From Ascidia mentula (lineage: Eukaryota; Chordata; Ascidiacea; Phlebobranchia; Ascidiidae): a DNA stretch of 64,000 bases. Within the stretch, counting starts at the first letter, position 1. Every line of letters begins with the position of its first letter. A program made the position numbers and the translations under genes. The notes beneath the pieces were generated by a model. The model was not told the DNA's origin. It saw only the letters and a list, made by a program, of their open reading frames with translations, and ran no database searches. The stretch covers positions 9,128,001 through 9,192,000 of the forward strand of contig OX387201.1 in NCBI GenBank assembly GCA_947561715.1, given 5' to 3'. Of the stretch, positions 13,601-27,000 are shown one piece after another.

Positions 13601-15032
13601 GCAAACCGCCATGTTGAAATCGAGTGAAATGAAGCGAGGATATTGTGTCAATAGTGAAAAAGGCATTGCCGTACACGTTCTGCTGTCAGTTAACACGGAT
13701 GAAAACCCTCTTTTTACTTGCGTGGTGTTCGGTGCAGTTGGAGACTTTGATAAGATAAACTCTGGACGAAATAAAACTTCATATCGCCATACATCTGGAG
13801 GCATTCTAAGGTAAAACAGTGCGATAAGAAATAAAAGCGTCTGGTTTTGGAGCTGGGTTCATATACACCCTTTAGTCTAATAAACAACTGTCAAGACAAG
13901 GCGAGGCGCAGTAACTGTGGAATGTGGTTTATAGTCGAACGTTATAGTGTAATGACTTGTAGAGGTATTTATGAAAAAAATAACTTGGATATATTCAGTC
14001 AAATTACATGTGGATCTTCAGCTTTTCGGCATAAACGTACGATGTACATAATAACCTTGTATAACGCCGGAGAGAAAGTTGTAAGCTGGCGGAGAAAGTT
14101 CTCACTTAAAATGTTGTTTCCGCTTGACAGACCATAACATGCAAGCTAGGTATGTATATACACACAGGAATAGTACTTGTCGGTCATTGATCCACTAAAA
14201 CTGGCCACATTGAAATAGATATAGAAAGAAAAGTGTACGATCGATTTGCACAGTGGGTGCGAGCGTTTTTGTGTGACGACGGTTTGTGTTGTTTGCTCTA
14301 GGCGAATTAAGCACGAGTGACGTGTGTGCTGATTGTGAACAATTGGAACCCATTCTAGAACTGTTATTGTCGTGTAGTTCATATAGCAGTAACTGCTGTC
14401 CGGAGAAGTAATCGATAGTAAAGTTACAAGGCTTGAAACTTTTGGGGATGGGAGAAAGGTAAGAGACAGGGCCTGCGCATGCACATGAACGACTGTACGC
14501 AAATTAAGTGGAATAATGAATCTTGCGTTTCGAGTAGGTCAGCAGTAGTTTTTGACTTCCTGTGCGCGGGGATATGTTGTGATAAGTGTGATTTAACAAA
14601 GTGGCGTTGTAATAATAGCTAACGTGTGCAGCGCTGTTTAAGCAAGTTACTGATTTGGATGAGAAGTCGTTTTATTGACAGCGTGAACAATCAAAGCGCA
14701 AGAAAAGTCTATTTTTCCGCCGTGTTGTTACTTGAATAACTTTGACTTGACGAAACAAGCTGTGTAGGCCAACAAATAGGTTGCGAACAGCAACGTATCG
14801 GAAATCCATGCTGTACACGGCTGCTGACTGCTGGTTCGTGTGCATGTTTGTAACTGCCATAATAAACCCAGCGGCAGTATATCGGCGGAAACAAACTATG
14901 TTAGGTCCTTGCTGGTTTGCGTTCAGTATTTCATGCCCTACCAATACCAAACTTTACAATTACAATCAGGAATTACGCAGCATAACTTAAAACAGTTGTT
15001 CTTTGAGTTTCAACTAGTGCGGTGTGTATAAC
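7645..15032. other. Intergenic region between divergent RAF and zinc-finger genes; no gene recognised
   Basis: These 7.4 kb separate the RAF start (minus) from the zinc-finger start (plus) and should contain both promoters and any 5' non-coding exons. Only short open frames are present. The most protein-like is a 101-codon minus-strand frame at 8030-8335, but it overlaps another open frame, has no recognised family and shows no splice partner. Positions 13190-13360 are locally GC- and CpG-richer than the surroundings and may be promoter-proximal. I see no RNA gene or long repeat here. Confidence 0.4.
10162..10207. repeat. Two direct copies of a 20-bp unit
   Basis: CTGAACGTGTATTCTCCATT occurs at 10162-10181 and again at 10188-10207, a 26-base period. 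It sits in the gene-free interval. It could be a recent local duplication or a paired binding site; nothing else in the sequence decides between them. Confidence 0.7.
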
Positions 15033-18000
15033 ATGGAAAGTTCCAATGAAACAGAGCAACTAGATTCAAATCTACAACCATCTCAACACGTTGCTGCTGT
15101 TGTTTCCAATGATGAGTCATCATCACATTTACCAGCAGATGAACCGGTAAGTGTGAAACCACATACATTTAGGTGTTGAAGTTTCACAGTTTCCTTTTAA
15201 AGCGTATTTGCAAGATCTCTTAGAGCCGAGTAACATTCCATGTATCTTTAGCTTGAAAAAGAAACCGAAGAGCCGAAACTTACTCAAACTGGAAAGGCGC
15301 GAATGGTCACCAATGCAAGTGAGTAAAACTTCTCCAAGCCTATACACAGTAGAAGCGGGAACACAGCGGTAATCCCACTGTATTTCAACCCGGATAAGGG
15401 AACAATGCGCATTGAATGTGTACCTGTCGTGTAGGTTTAATAAATTCCTTCATTGCAGAAAAAAAGAAACGGGTGAAGATCACGTTACCGAAAGAGCGCG
15501 TTCACGCCGAGGCCAACAAAAACAACAATAACACAGCACCACTGACAAAAATCAAGTTGGTTAGACGAAAGCGGAAACCCTCTCGCTATCAAGACTGTTT
15601 GTTTGACGTTCCCACTAAACTGATGAACATTAATCGCACAATTGATGCCGAGGTAATATTTGTGAGTAAATTCTAGAGTTTATGACATTTATATTGACAC
15701 GCCACACCTAATTCGAAAGATGTGAACGTTTTTACCGTGCGTCAACAACTTTCACCATATATTACAATAAGTCTTGGCCCATACCTTCGTCTATTTGTTA
15801 AACAGGACAAGAACCGTCGACTACCTGTACTACATTTAATATCGAAATGCAAATGCCAGCAGTAAAGAATGCGAACACACCAGGTGGCGCAATTATTGCA
15901 AGTTTTATTGCCACAACCATTCCGCTGCAAGCGCTATTTACTAAATTATATCGTTACCAACTGCCTTTATGGGCGAAGAGTATTAGCACCAGCCTTCACC
16001 AAAACAAACTTCACCAAATGCTTATTATGGCCTTTTGGATTTCTCAGGTGTTTCGCGCATGCCAACGACGATCACCAAAGTCCGCGAAACCCAAATCTAC
16101 TGAAAAAAAGACGAGCGATCAGCAACAGAGTTCGCCACCTAATGGCCAAGCAGCAGTGTTTTGTGCAGAAAGTGCTGGTACGCTACCCATATCTTGTGAA
16201 AATGTTACCAAAGCTTTTCTATCAATTGTGTTAAATTTTCATATTTTTTTCCCTTGGAAATGTGGATTTAACCATTTCACAATTGTTTGCAACTAAAACT
16301 TACATATGTTCAATAAAAACTATGGAACTACGTATTAATATAAACATTCTTGCACACACGAGTTTGTGCATACATTACAAAAATGTCACACTAATAATAA
16401 GCATACGTCACTGGCTGCCACCCCGCTCAATGAAATACAGAATACATAGAAACGCTAACCATAATTTAGAAAATCTTTTAAAAAAGCTGTACGAACTGAA
16501 ACCTCAGAATCTACTGCTTATTAAACAGATTATATTGATGTTTTTTTTACCATCTGGTACCTATGCAGGTAACGCTGTGACCTTTGACGAAGAAGGAAAC
16601 TTTCGGTTTAAGGTAATAAACTGATTTGATAACGTATAACAACCTATTGAAAGAATAACCACGCCACAACGTATTATTTGCTTGCACAAAGCAGAGGTCT
16701 GCAACCTTAAGCATTCGAAGAGCCAGTTAAACCAAACTAACTCAAATTCAGAGATTCAAAATGTATATCTATAATTTAGCAGGTGTTGGGGCTTATTTTT
16801 GACATACAGGTACAACCGTGTGCAACAAAAGCGTTAAGTGTTGGACTAAAATAAGCTTGCTACATGGAGCCAGAGAAGAGTGGGCTAAATGAACCGCGTG
16901 TGGCTCGGAGCCGTGGGTTGCCGACCTCTGGTATCAGGCATTTTTGGCAATTATTGTCAAATTGACGGAAATACGTTACATGTGACTAACACTAACGCCA
17001 AGTAAAACTTTTATGGTAATGCAAGGAACTATACATGGAGTGAGTCACGTCTTAATCTTATACGTCACCACGAATAGCTGTTTCCTGTGCCAAACTTTTG
17101 CTCAATATCTCTCCTGTGTATGCCACCGGGCTTTTCCATTTCCTATCTGTGCGCGGAAAGTAACATAAACAAAGTTTTGTGAATTGTTCGTGGCCCAAGT
17201 GTTTGTACGTTTTTTTTTACTTGTTTCAGGTTTGCAAAGAACACACGAGCAGAAGTAAGATGGGTGTGTCCTACAGGTATGAACTTGTATGGCATACGCA
17301 GTGTATATTTGTATTTCGAGGTGAACAAATATGCCTGTGTTATTTAAACACCAGTCGAGTCCATGTAGGGTAGGCAAAAACCGAGATAGCACAAGATTTT
17401 TTTGTAGGGGTTCCATGATTAGCAAGTTTGTCACAAATAGAACCAGTAATGCAGAGAATAAATGCAATTTTGTTTTATCTGCTGTTGATATTAAGAATAA
17501 GTATATTGTACTTTCCTGTAGCGTCCTTGTTGTTATGTATATACTCTATGGGCATGAATCATTTTGTCATATTGTTAAATGGCACAACAGTATTTATGAT
17601 ACGTTGCACTAAACTTTCTGTCCATACCGTAATATTGTTTATGCGCGCAAAAAAACTTCGGCATGCAAGGTCATCTAAAGCAAATATATTTCAATTTCTT
17701 GGGTTTGACCGAAAGCTTCGTCACAAAACTAGATTAGGCATAAAAAACTAGTGTTGTTTTATAGTGTCACATAAACTTAACGTAATCCGAAACAAAAGCA
17801 CAAACACATTTCTATGATGTAACACGTAACAACGTTGTGGTTGTTGAAATAACAAAGTATTTATGAGTGGGCAAAAACATAATAAGTAAAAGAAGTCTTT
17901 TGAGTACTTTTAACAACTTGAGCGGAGCTTAAACTTCTAAATGGTCTTTTTTATAGGTGCGACATATGCGACATGTTATTTCCGCGATCATTTAGCCTCA

Positions 18001-21000
18001 GTCGCCACTACGAGCGACTTCACATCAATCCTCGCTTCATCAGAAACAAGGGCAAAAAAGACCAGGAAATAATAAGTGAGCTCTCCACAGCACTGGGCGG
18101 CCAGGAGGGCGACCAGAAAACCAAGCAAAGTAATTCGGAAACACTGGTCATCCTATCTTTATAATACATACATGCGACCATCATTGAAACATATTAGGCC
18201 AATGTTTAGCGAAAAGTTAAAGCCTCGCCGTAGGCTATGTATTGTGAACGTGTTTCGTAACCTCCTATACTTGTCGTTGTTTAGCGCTTTCGGAGAAATG
18301 CGTTGAAAAAATCGAGACAAAAGAACGCGAACCTTTCTCGGACGCCGAAAACTCCACAGGTATTTCGCCAATAATCTTCAAAACCCCATACAGATTATCT
18401 TGTAGAATATCTCCGAAGGGCTTCGTCTTCGTATTTTGTCTAATGCACCGCCAAATTGCCGTTGTATGACTTTCTTCTGCTAAAAAAACCTTCAAATATA
18501 CATTTTTTATTTTTTGCTGATTTCTCTTGTAGAGCCGGAAGGAGATTCGCTCGGATCAGATGACAACTCATTTTACTTATTCGCATGCAAGCTCTGTAGC
18601 AGGCAGAAAATTTTCTTCAAAAAGAAAGATGAATTGAGAAGGCATCATCAGGTGAGTCTTCCAATTCTTCACATGTGCTTGCATCCAAACTCTTAAACTC
18701 ACACCCTCTTCAACTAAAATATTACACAATTGTTGCATGTACTTTGGGTTTGTAACTGCATTAACCGGATAATGATCGTTTTAAATTGACATGAGATAGA
18801 ACTGAGTTTCTCAATCGCAAATCGTAACACATAACACTTCTGTAAACTCAGATATACGTGAAAATTCGCTCAATGGTGAATCTTTTCAATTGTGCGTCAT
18901 ACTTGAGTTTGTCACGTGCTTATAACTTTCACATCTCATAACTTTTTCTCCTGTGGATTTCAATCAGGCCAAACACGGAAATTTGGTTCGAAAGATGCTT
19001 AACGTCTTCAAATGCGACTCGTGCGAGCGATCCTACCCTACCCACCATGAGCTGCTGCGTCACCAGAGGAGTCATTCCGGAGAGCGCCCATATGCTTGCC
19101 GCTTCTGCGCGAAGCGTTTCCCAACTTCCACCAACGCACGTCGTCATGAAAGGACGCATCCCTGCGACCGCACCCATCTGTGCAAGGTTGATAAACAAAC
19201 ACGTTTTAAATTAAATTTGGTAAACGCTTTTCGGAAATATCACAATTAGCGGGTAGGTTATTGTACAATGAGTACACCAATTGGACTTTTTACGTCCGTT
19301 TAAGCCAAATGCATTTCTAGGTGTTAGTTTTGTGATTGAAACAAAGAGCCATAAAGTACTTCAAACACCAGACTACATTGTCATTCTTTACTGCATATGC
19401 TTTTGTTGCAAGAAGGCAACCATTATTAGACCTACCCTGGACAGTTACTTGTCTTAGACGTGCCTCACAATTTACGAAAATTTCTTACAGGTGTGCAATA
19501 AGAGCTTCATACAGAAATCTGATTTGGTAAAACACCTGAGGTCTGTGCACAAAATGAAAGTTACGAAAACCAAGGCAGAGCGAGCAGTCAGAAAGGTAAT
19601 TCACCAAAGTAACATCCACTATACCAGCTTTTGCGTAACAATTTTGTCACACACAGAAGCAGAAAGTGACATTGAAGCCACAAACTGTAACACCAACAAT
19701 TGCACCAGTGCATGGGCCATCGAAGCCTAACGCCACTCCATCCAAACCGAAGCCAGACTCGGACAAATCCAACCAGTTTGAGGAGAACATCGATTTTGCC
19801 GCTTACCTCAAACTTGACCAATTTGAAAAAGGATCTTTAATGGGTGGACAAAGTGTTGTTGAACACCCTTCCACCACCGATAGGTAAGTTCTTAAGGGCA
19901 GGAGTGTTGATTTACATTGATTAATTTCTGCTTTTGCGCCCAACGGTTAACGGATACCACCCTGTCAATAGCTGACGCTACATATCCAAAAATCAAAGGG
20001 ATAATCCTTGCTTAATATTTTAAATGTAGCTGCATGTACGTCTCTTTGTATTACCTTTTAATGCCTTTGTTTGTAAAGGCCATACTGTTTGACAATTCGC
20101 TGCGAGTGCGACTTATAAAGATTTGTTTAAACAGGACAACGAAAACCACACCGGATCGCCAAATTAGCAGCAGGAATCCTAGACAAGATGCCCAGATGCC
20201 CGACCCCTGTGTGTCTGTGGGTGCAGATGGTAAACCAAAGCGATCCCACAAATGCACAGAGTGTCCCAAATCCTTCACCAGTCAAGTGAACTTGAGGCGT
20301 CACTTCAGGCTCAAACACGAACGAAATCAGGTGCAAGCTCGATTTGGGTTCTTGTGTCTTGCTAGCAGTGTGTGGCGTTTAGTCTGGGTCGTAGAACTGG
20401 AGTTTGTGGTTGCGTGCTCGTCCCGCTCTATCGAATATCCACAACGTTGCACAAATTTGCAACTTTTGACGAAGCGAATAAATTCATGGATCGATTGAGA
20501 CGACTCCGGCGTCAATTTTGTAGAAGAGAGTGGATATGAGGAAATAATATGTTTAATTTTGTACTTTTGACATTGTTCCTAGACTGTTGTGCAATCGGAA
20601 TTACTTAATGGTTTTCTCGCAGGTCGTGCGTGCAGCAATGCCAGTAAGTATGGTGGTTGAGAAATTTAAGATCCAAGATGAGGAAGAAGCGAAGGAAGAA
20701 GAGCTGAAACAACAATCAATGGTGACAGGTAAATAAAACGGATATAATATTTTAATTGTGTGGATTTAAACACACTTGATAGCTTTACAAACGTAAAAGT
20801 CTGCCTGTTTGAAATCGAATATGTAAGTTACGTAAATTTGCGTTTAAATTTTAACGTAGAAGAGAAGAGGAAAATGACGGGCGATTGTGTCGTGGATGTA
20901 AGTGGAAAGAAGACAGATTCAACACCTATAACGACACCTGTAATTGACAAAGACACTAAAGAACCTTCCTTACCACAAAGGGAAGTGTCCGTTGTGAATA

Positions 21001-24000
21001 CTTCTAGTTCATCCGCGAAAGTGGAAGAGGTCAAAGACCTTTTACCACGGAAGAAAGTTGGCGCTAAAGCGCAACAGGGTTCCAAACTATCGAGTATTCT
21101 ACAGCGGCTTTCGGATCGCCAAGACAGGTAATTTTAATCTAAGTTACGTTTTTAATTTAACTTTACAGCTTTACTTTTCTTTGACCCAAGGATATTATAC
21201 GGTAGGACAATTATTAAATGTTTACGAAAGCCGAAAAAATGGGAATAACCTGACGAAAGTGGCGAATGTTAGTGTTTGTTGTATAAATGTTCGGTTGTCA
21301 GGTGCTGGTATCGCGAATTTGCAACTTTGGTAGCCTACTCTTTCGGAAATAGCTTCTTACAGCTATTGTCAGTCTTACCGAGTTAAACGTAAAATTTTCC
21401 TAAGGTTTCGAGCATTTTCCCTGGAACAGTGCCGCTTGAAAACTGAAAATAGGTTGTGACCACCAGGTATCATAATGAATTATGAATCTGACGTTTCGCC
21501 GTACGTCAGAAAATACAATCTTTTTCAAACAAAAGGTGTATATTTGTTGTTTTTCACCAGAAGAACGTCAGATTCATAATTGCCAGTGCGGCTTCTTAAA
21601 CTTTTCTTGTTACGGTCATTCCTACACAAGTTTGGTGCATTTAATTAACCCAGGTTTTGAGCACGGATGCTTTTTATGATTTAAGTAACTATGTCAAGCG
21701 TCGCAAAAAAGAAACACTATTGCAAGATAACAAAAATGGCAAGATGATTAAGAACACCCACAAGGATTTATCCTTTATAATGTTTTTGGTTTGAATACGC
21801 CAGCAGTGTTTCGTCTACACCAGTGCTTCCCAACCAGTGGGTCGCGAAGCATTTCTAAATGTTACAGTTTTCTATTAGATCGAGAAATTATTGCATTATA
21901 ATTGTTTTTTATTCGTTTGGTCATATCTCATTGTGGGTCGCACAATAAAACTTGCATTAAAAGTGGGTCGCGAACTGAAAAAGGTTGGGAAGCACTGGTC
22001 TACACGATGTTTCTGGTAAGAGAGCGAATGATGTTTAGGTGCAGATGATAATGAAAATTTTCTGCTCTTTTAGTTGGAATGAGCGCCAGACTGTGCCAGA
22101 AAAATGATAATCAATCAAAAACAACATAACGGAGTAAAATTTGCTTCGCTGATTTCGTTTACAAAGTTGTGTTTCTCATTCTTTTCATAAGGTTAAGAAA
22201 TTGTATACTCACTCACTTTTACACTGATTGGTGTATTGGTTTTTGACTTTGGTGTGTTGTTTGTTAGCATTGTTGCTAAGGCAATACCGGTTGTGAAGGA
22301 AATTGACCATGCTCACTGGCAATATTTTCAATAGCAGGCAATAGGAAATAGTGACGTTATATGTAAACTTACAATGTGCAATTTCATACAGCAGCTGTAT
22401 ATCACTGTTGAAGCTGTCCAGTACTTCGAGTGAAAATTGTGCATTAAGTATTATAATCTGTATTATAAATGGACCCACATACAATACGGATGCCACAATA
22501 CCAGGAAGTCTATATGATTGACTGCAAACCCCGGCAATTTAGCTCGGTCGCTGTTAGTCTATTGCAGCAGGACCGGATGTCGCATATTGCTGTGTTATTT
22601 GTGCCGTGCAGATCAGCCAGCAGGACGGCTAATGTTGTGAGACCAATAAATTTGTTGTCAAATTTAGAAAGTCAGTCAGTGGTGTGTGTTTAAAAGCATA
22701 GATTTACATGAATCAGGTTCTTTCATAGCCAGGCCTTAGGCGAATACAAATCCATATATACCGATAACTTTTTTTTAAAGTTGAAATCCACATTTGAGCC
22801 GGTCAATAGGTTTGAATAAAAGTCCAGTGAAGTTCAGTTCGACGCCATATATGCATAAAGTTAATTCACATGCAATTGTATCAAAGTAGACCAAGAGAAT
22901 GACTGGAGGTGATGTTTAGTGTGTAGTGAACTATTATTCTATCATGAAACCTTTTGTTGTGGGCCATGTCGTCACAGCAACAGAGGCTTTATTTTTAACC
23001 ACACATCACATTAAATACACCTCGTTTCTTTACAGTGTGCTCAAGACTTCTACGACAGGAGCGGAGCCACCAAGTGAAGGTAGCCTAAACTCCAGAGTTC
23101 AACGACGAACGAACAAGCGTAAGCTTCCTGTGCCGTCACAACATCACAACAGCTGCCCACTACCAGAAAACATCCAGTCAATTCTTCAGGAATCTGACTT
23201 GTTGGTGCCGCTTAACGAAGAACTTCCGGCCGTGCAATCCAACTTGAAAATTGGAAAGGCAACAAACTCATCACCATGGGGACATTTGCGTCACCAAGTG
23301 TTCAACCAATCACCTAAATTTCATCACAGGCGGCAGCAAAAAACATTCCACGTCGGTCGTGGTGAAGGTCCAATGTCAACACAAAAACTGCCTCCTCCAC
23401 AGTACTCTTTGCCAGCGACCATTCCCCAATACTTCGTCAGTTTTAGCCCAGCGACTCGACACGACGCTGTCAATGCGGGGGTTACTTACACAGTCGCGCA
23501 GCCGAAAAGAGTAAGATACAACAGATCCGTACAACGGAAAGATCTGGGATCTACACACGGTGTTACAGCCGTGCACAAGCCGCCACGACAGTACGAGCGT
23601 CCACAAACAAATGTGGTGCCGACAAATACAGTTCGCGGTGGCAGGTCCGCCACCATTCACCACATGCCTCAGCCACCACGTCCGAAACCACCGAGGCCTC
23701 GTGCGAGCGCGAGGAATGAAGAAACACACATCGACATGAACCCGCTGAATCTTAAAGTCAGCAACATCCAAACACTGGATAAAAACCCTTCTAACGAAGA
23801 CGCGCCCCTAGACTTGAGACATCCATGCAAAAAACCAGCGCAGGACTACGCAGTGACAGACGACGGCGTCCTGGATTTCAGCAGGAAAACTAGGGACAGT
23901 TTACCCGGAAAAAAAGAGCCCGAACCTGCGCCTTTAGCTTTGACTAAGTCCTCATCATCGCGCTCGTCAAACCAGGAACCATTATCGGACAAGCACTCCG

Positions 24001-27000
24001 CCTTTTTCCGGCCTTCAAGACCGCACCAAGAAAGTCCACAAAATGCCAACATTCCACAAAGCGCCCCACAATCCTTGGCTCTGCCGTTAAAATTCCACGA
24101 CGTCAAGTTCCACAAGGGTCGGCAAGTGGACGGGGCTGGTACCGCTGGACGACCGGTCACTTCTCGCCGAGTCAACCGAACCCAACGTCCACGTCCTTGC
24201 CAGCAAACGCACAAGCTTCCAGCACAACAGCAAGAGCGTTTCCGCCAAAGTCGTTTTCATCCCTACACTTTACCTTCAGAAATGAGCCCCCAATCGGCGA
24301 AAAAAATTCATGGCCCGCCGCCGCCTTATTTTTCGCACAACACGACTGATGCCCGACGGCACAGCGACGAGGGTTTTGTGCCAATCATAAATACCCCCGG
24401 TCGAAACGTTCCTCCGCCCCCAAGTGGAAGTTCATTGGAGCACAAATGGCACGATGGTTATCCCCAAGGCACCCCAGCCAATGTCCAGCGTTTAATTAAG
24501 GCTTCTTCTTCTGGACGCCAGTCGCATCCACAGATGACACATCAGCAATCGGCACATATTGCAACCGCCCGTGAAAGACCGCGAATATCACAAGATGCGG
24601 AAATCTTAGCCTCGATTCCAAGACGAGCTTCGTTGGACAACTCTAAAACTGCACCTGGTGTCGCCACAAAACTCATTCCTCCGAAACATAGAAACTCGGA
24701 GCCGAGAGCGACAGACCTGGACAGGGATGTTATGAATCGTTGCATCCAGAAAGCGCAGTTCGAGCTGCAGATGCAGGCGGCCGGTGGCCCGGGAAGTTTC
24801 AAAGGTCAATTGTTATCGCTGCCGACCGGACGCAACCACTCTCCGGTCGGTCGAACTTTTCCTTATGACAATACGGGTGTTGCATACCCCGGTCGAATCG
24901 AAAAACTGCAGTTCACCGCGGGTCCGGTGAACGTATCTTCCCTACACAACATCAACGGTAAGCAATATATATTTCGGAACTTTGTGAACTGTTCTTAAAA
25001 TGCGAGCCATTGGATGTGATGTCGTTAATAGGGTGATTAAAAAAATAACTGTGCGCAGATCATCAACTGCTAACAAGGAATGAAGCCAACCCAAGACACA
25101 AGTCATCCGATTCAATATCAGAAGGCAACGAAGGCACAAACACCGTTCTAGGTATGGCAACTCACCTGACATGTTCGCTCACACGCAATTTTATTTTATT
25201 GCATTGTTAATGTGGGCAATGCGTGAAATTGTTTCTACGACAATTGGAACAGCTAAAAGATATTTTATTCCTTAAACAACGTTAATAGGACACGTTTGGT
25301 ATATTTGCAGTAGTTGAAATGATTCTCTCCAAATTGTTCTTTCCCGGTTTGGGTGCGCAAATCTTCGTTCTTAATGTGACTTGTTTGCATCGAAATCAGA
25401 CGCAACCAAACACAGCCTGGTGGTGAAGCAACTTGCCTCAAGCAGAAACGAACTGACCATGACACCTGGTTTCGACACAAACGGCGAAGATTCAAGCAGA
25501 GATGGCGAGGAAGGGGATCAAGTTGCATCGGCCAAGTCAAGCGTGACGGTGATCAGTCAACCGTCAAGCCCGAGCGTCGACCAGAACGGATCAACCAAAA
25601 CCACTGTTGCTGAAATATGTAAAGGAAATAGAAAGAGTCCCCGCACAATTAACCAAGAGGTAACGGTAGAGCGTCACAGCGTGTTAATGTGCAATATGCA
25701 TGACCATACCCAGGCTTTTGTGCTGGCTGTCAGCAGATTAGGTTATGCATTACCTTAAATGATAAAAGTGTGCATATGCGTGCACTCAAAACCGTTTGCA
25801 AAATTAAACTTATGAAAGTTTCTGTTGGTTGTACATTATCGCTTCTTCATGTGATTTGTAAAACTCGTCGAATGCTGCTCACACCATCCAGCCCTGATTA
25901 CAATTTCCTGACAAATGCTTGTGGTGAGCATGGTTTTCTTTCAAATGAACTACAATAAAGAATTTTATAAACCTGCTCCACCAGCCGCTAATAGAAATAT
26001 GCGACAGCCTAATTTCATTTGAGAATGCGTAAACTTGACAATATGAAGCGTTAGGATGCTGATTTTTGTTCAACCATTGTAACTTATTCGTAACCGTACG
26101 AGGCACAACATTGCAACTGTGCAGTCTTTAAATTTTCTGACTGCGGTAGCGAAGTTCATCGATAAGGTTTGAACAATTAATTGACTCATGTTTGTTTTAA
26201 AAGGTTGAGATAAAGAGTTTGGATCAAGTAGAGGAATCGACCGACGTTCCGATCGACGACCCCTCGGAAACTTGCAACAAAGAAGAACAAGCAAATCTAC
26301 TGTTAAAAACAGCAGTTATTATGAAGGAAGACATCAAGGTAAACTTGTGTCTTAATGTGTGACCGATCTATGAACAATACAATCAAATTAAAATTGGCAA
26401 ACAACTTTTCTGTTAGCCTTTTTCATACGATTCTTCTTTGCAGATCGTTGAGGATCGAACTCAAACCCTTGCAACAAAATGTGAGGTCGGAGACAACATG
26501 TTTAGTATTACCCAACACTTGGGGAATTGTAAGTTGGTTTCTAAGTTAGAACTACAATTTTTACGTTTTCGTATCTTGTTTTAAACACGACCAAATTGAC
26601 AAAACTAAACGCTTACCGCTTTCCATAAATCATTTTTGTTTACTTATTTCTTTGTCGGCACCATTTTAAAATTTACTCAGCCTCTTCTGCAATTTCTGTA
26701 ATATATTCCAACAAACCCTAATGAGTACACTCTCCCCTGATAAATAACCCTGCTATAAACCCTTGTATCACGTTGTCGACATCCAAATATAAGGACAGAA
26801 TATAGCTTAGGTTTACAAACCTTTCGACTCGCGGGCCAGAAATGATCCAAAACTGGATGAGCGGGTCGAAATAAAGTGGACTTAGAGTGTTTACACTGCA
26901 GTTCATGAACTACCCCATTACTAATAATAATTAACCTTTAAATGATGTTTAAGGGTTAACGTTTAAGGTAAAAAAGCGTGTAATGCGGTATGAACAGCTA

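Noticed and set aside
15847..16296. Long plus-strand open frame inside the zinc-finger gene region, considered as a PR domain
   Set aside because: The residues show no PR/SET motifs, and only the 16048-16177 portion has splice sites with matching phases. The rest is treated as intron.
23376..24802. Several minus-strand open frames across the 640-codon exon
   Set aside because: Shadows of a long plus-strand exon that fits the multi-exon model in phase.
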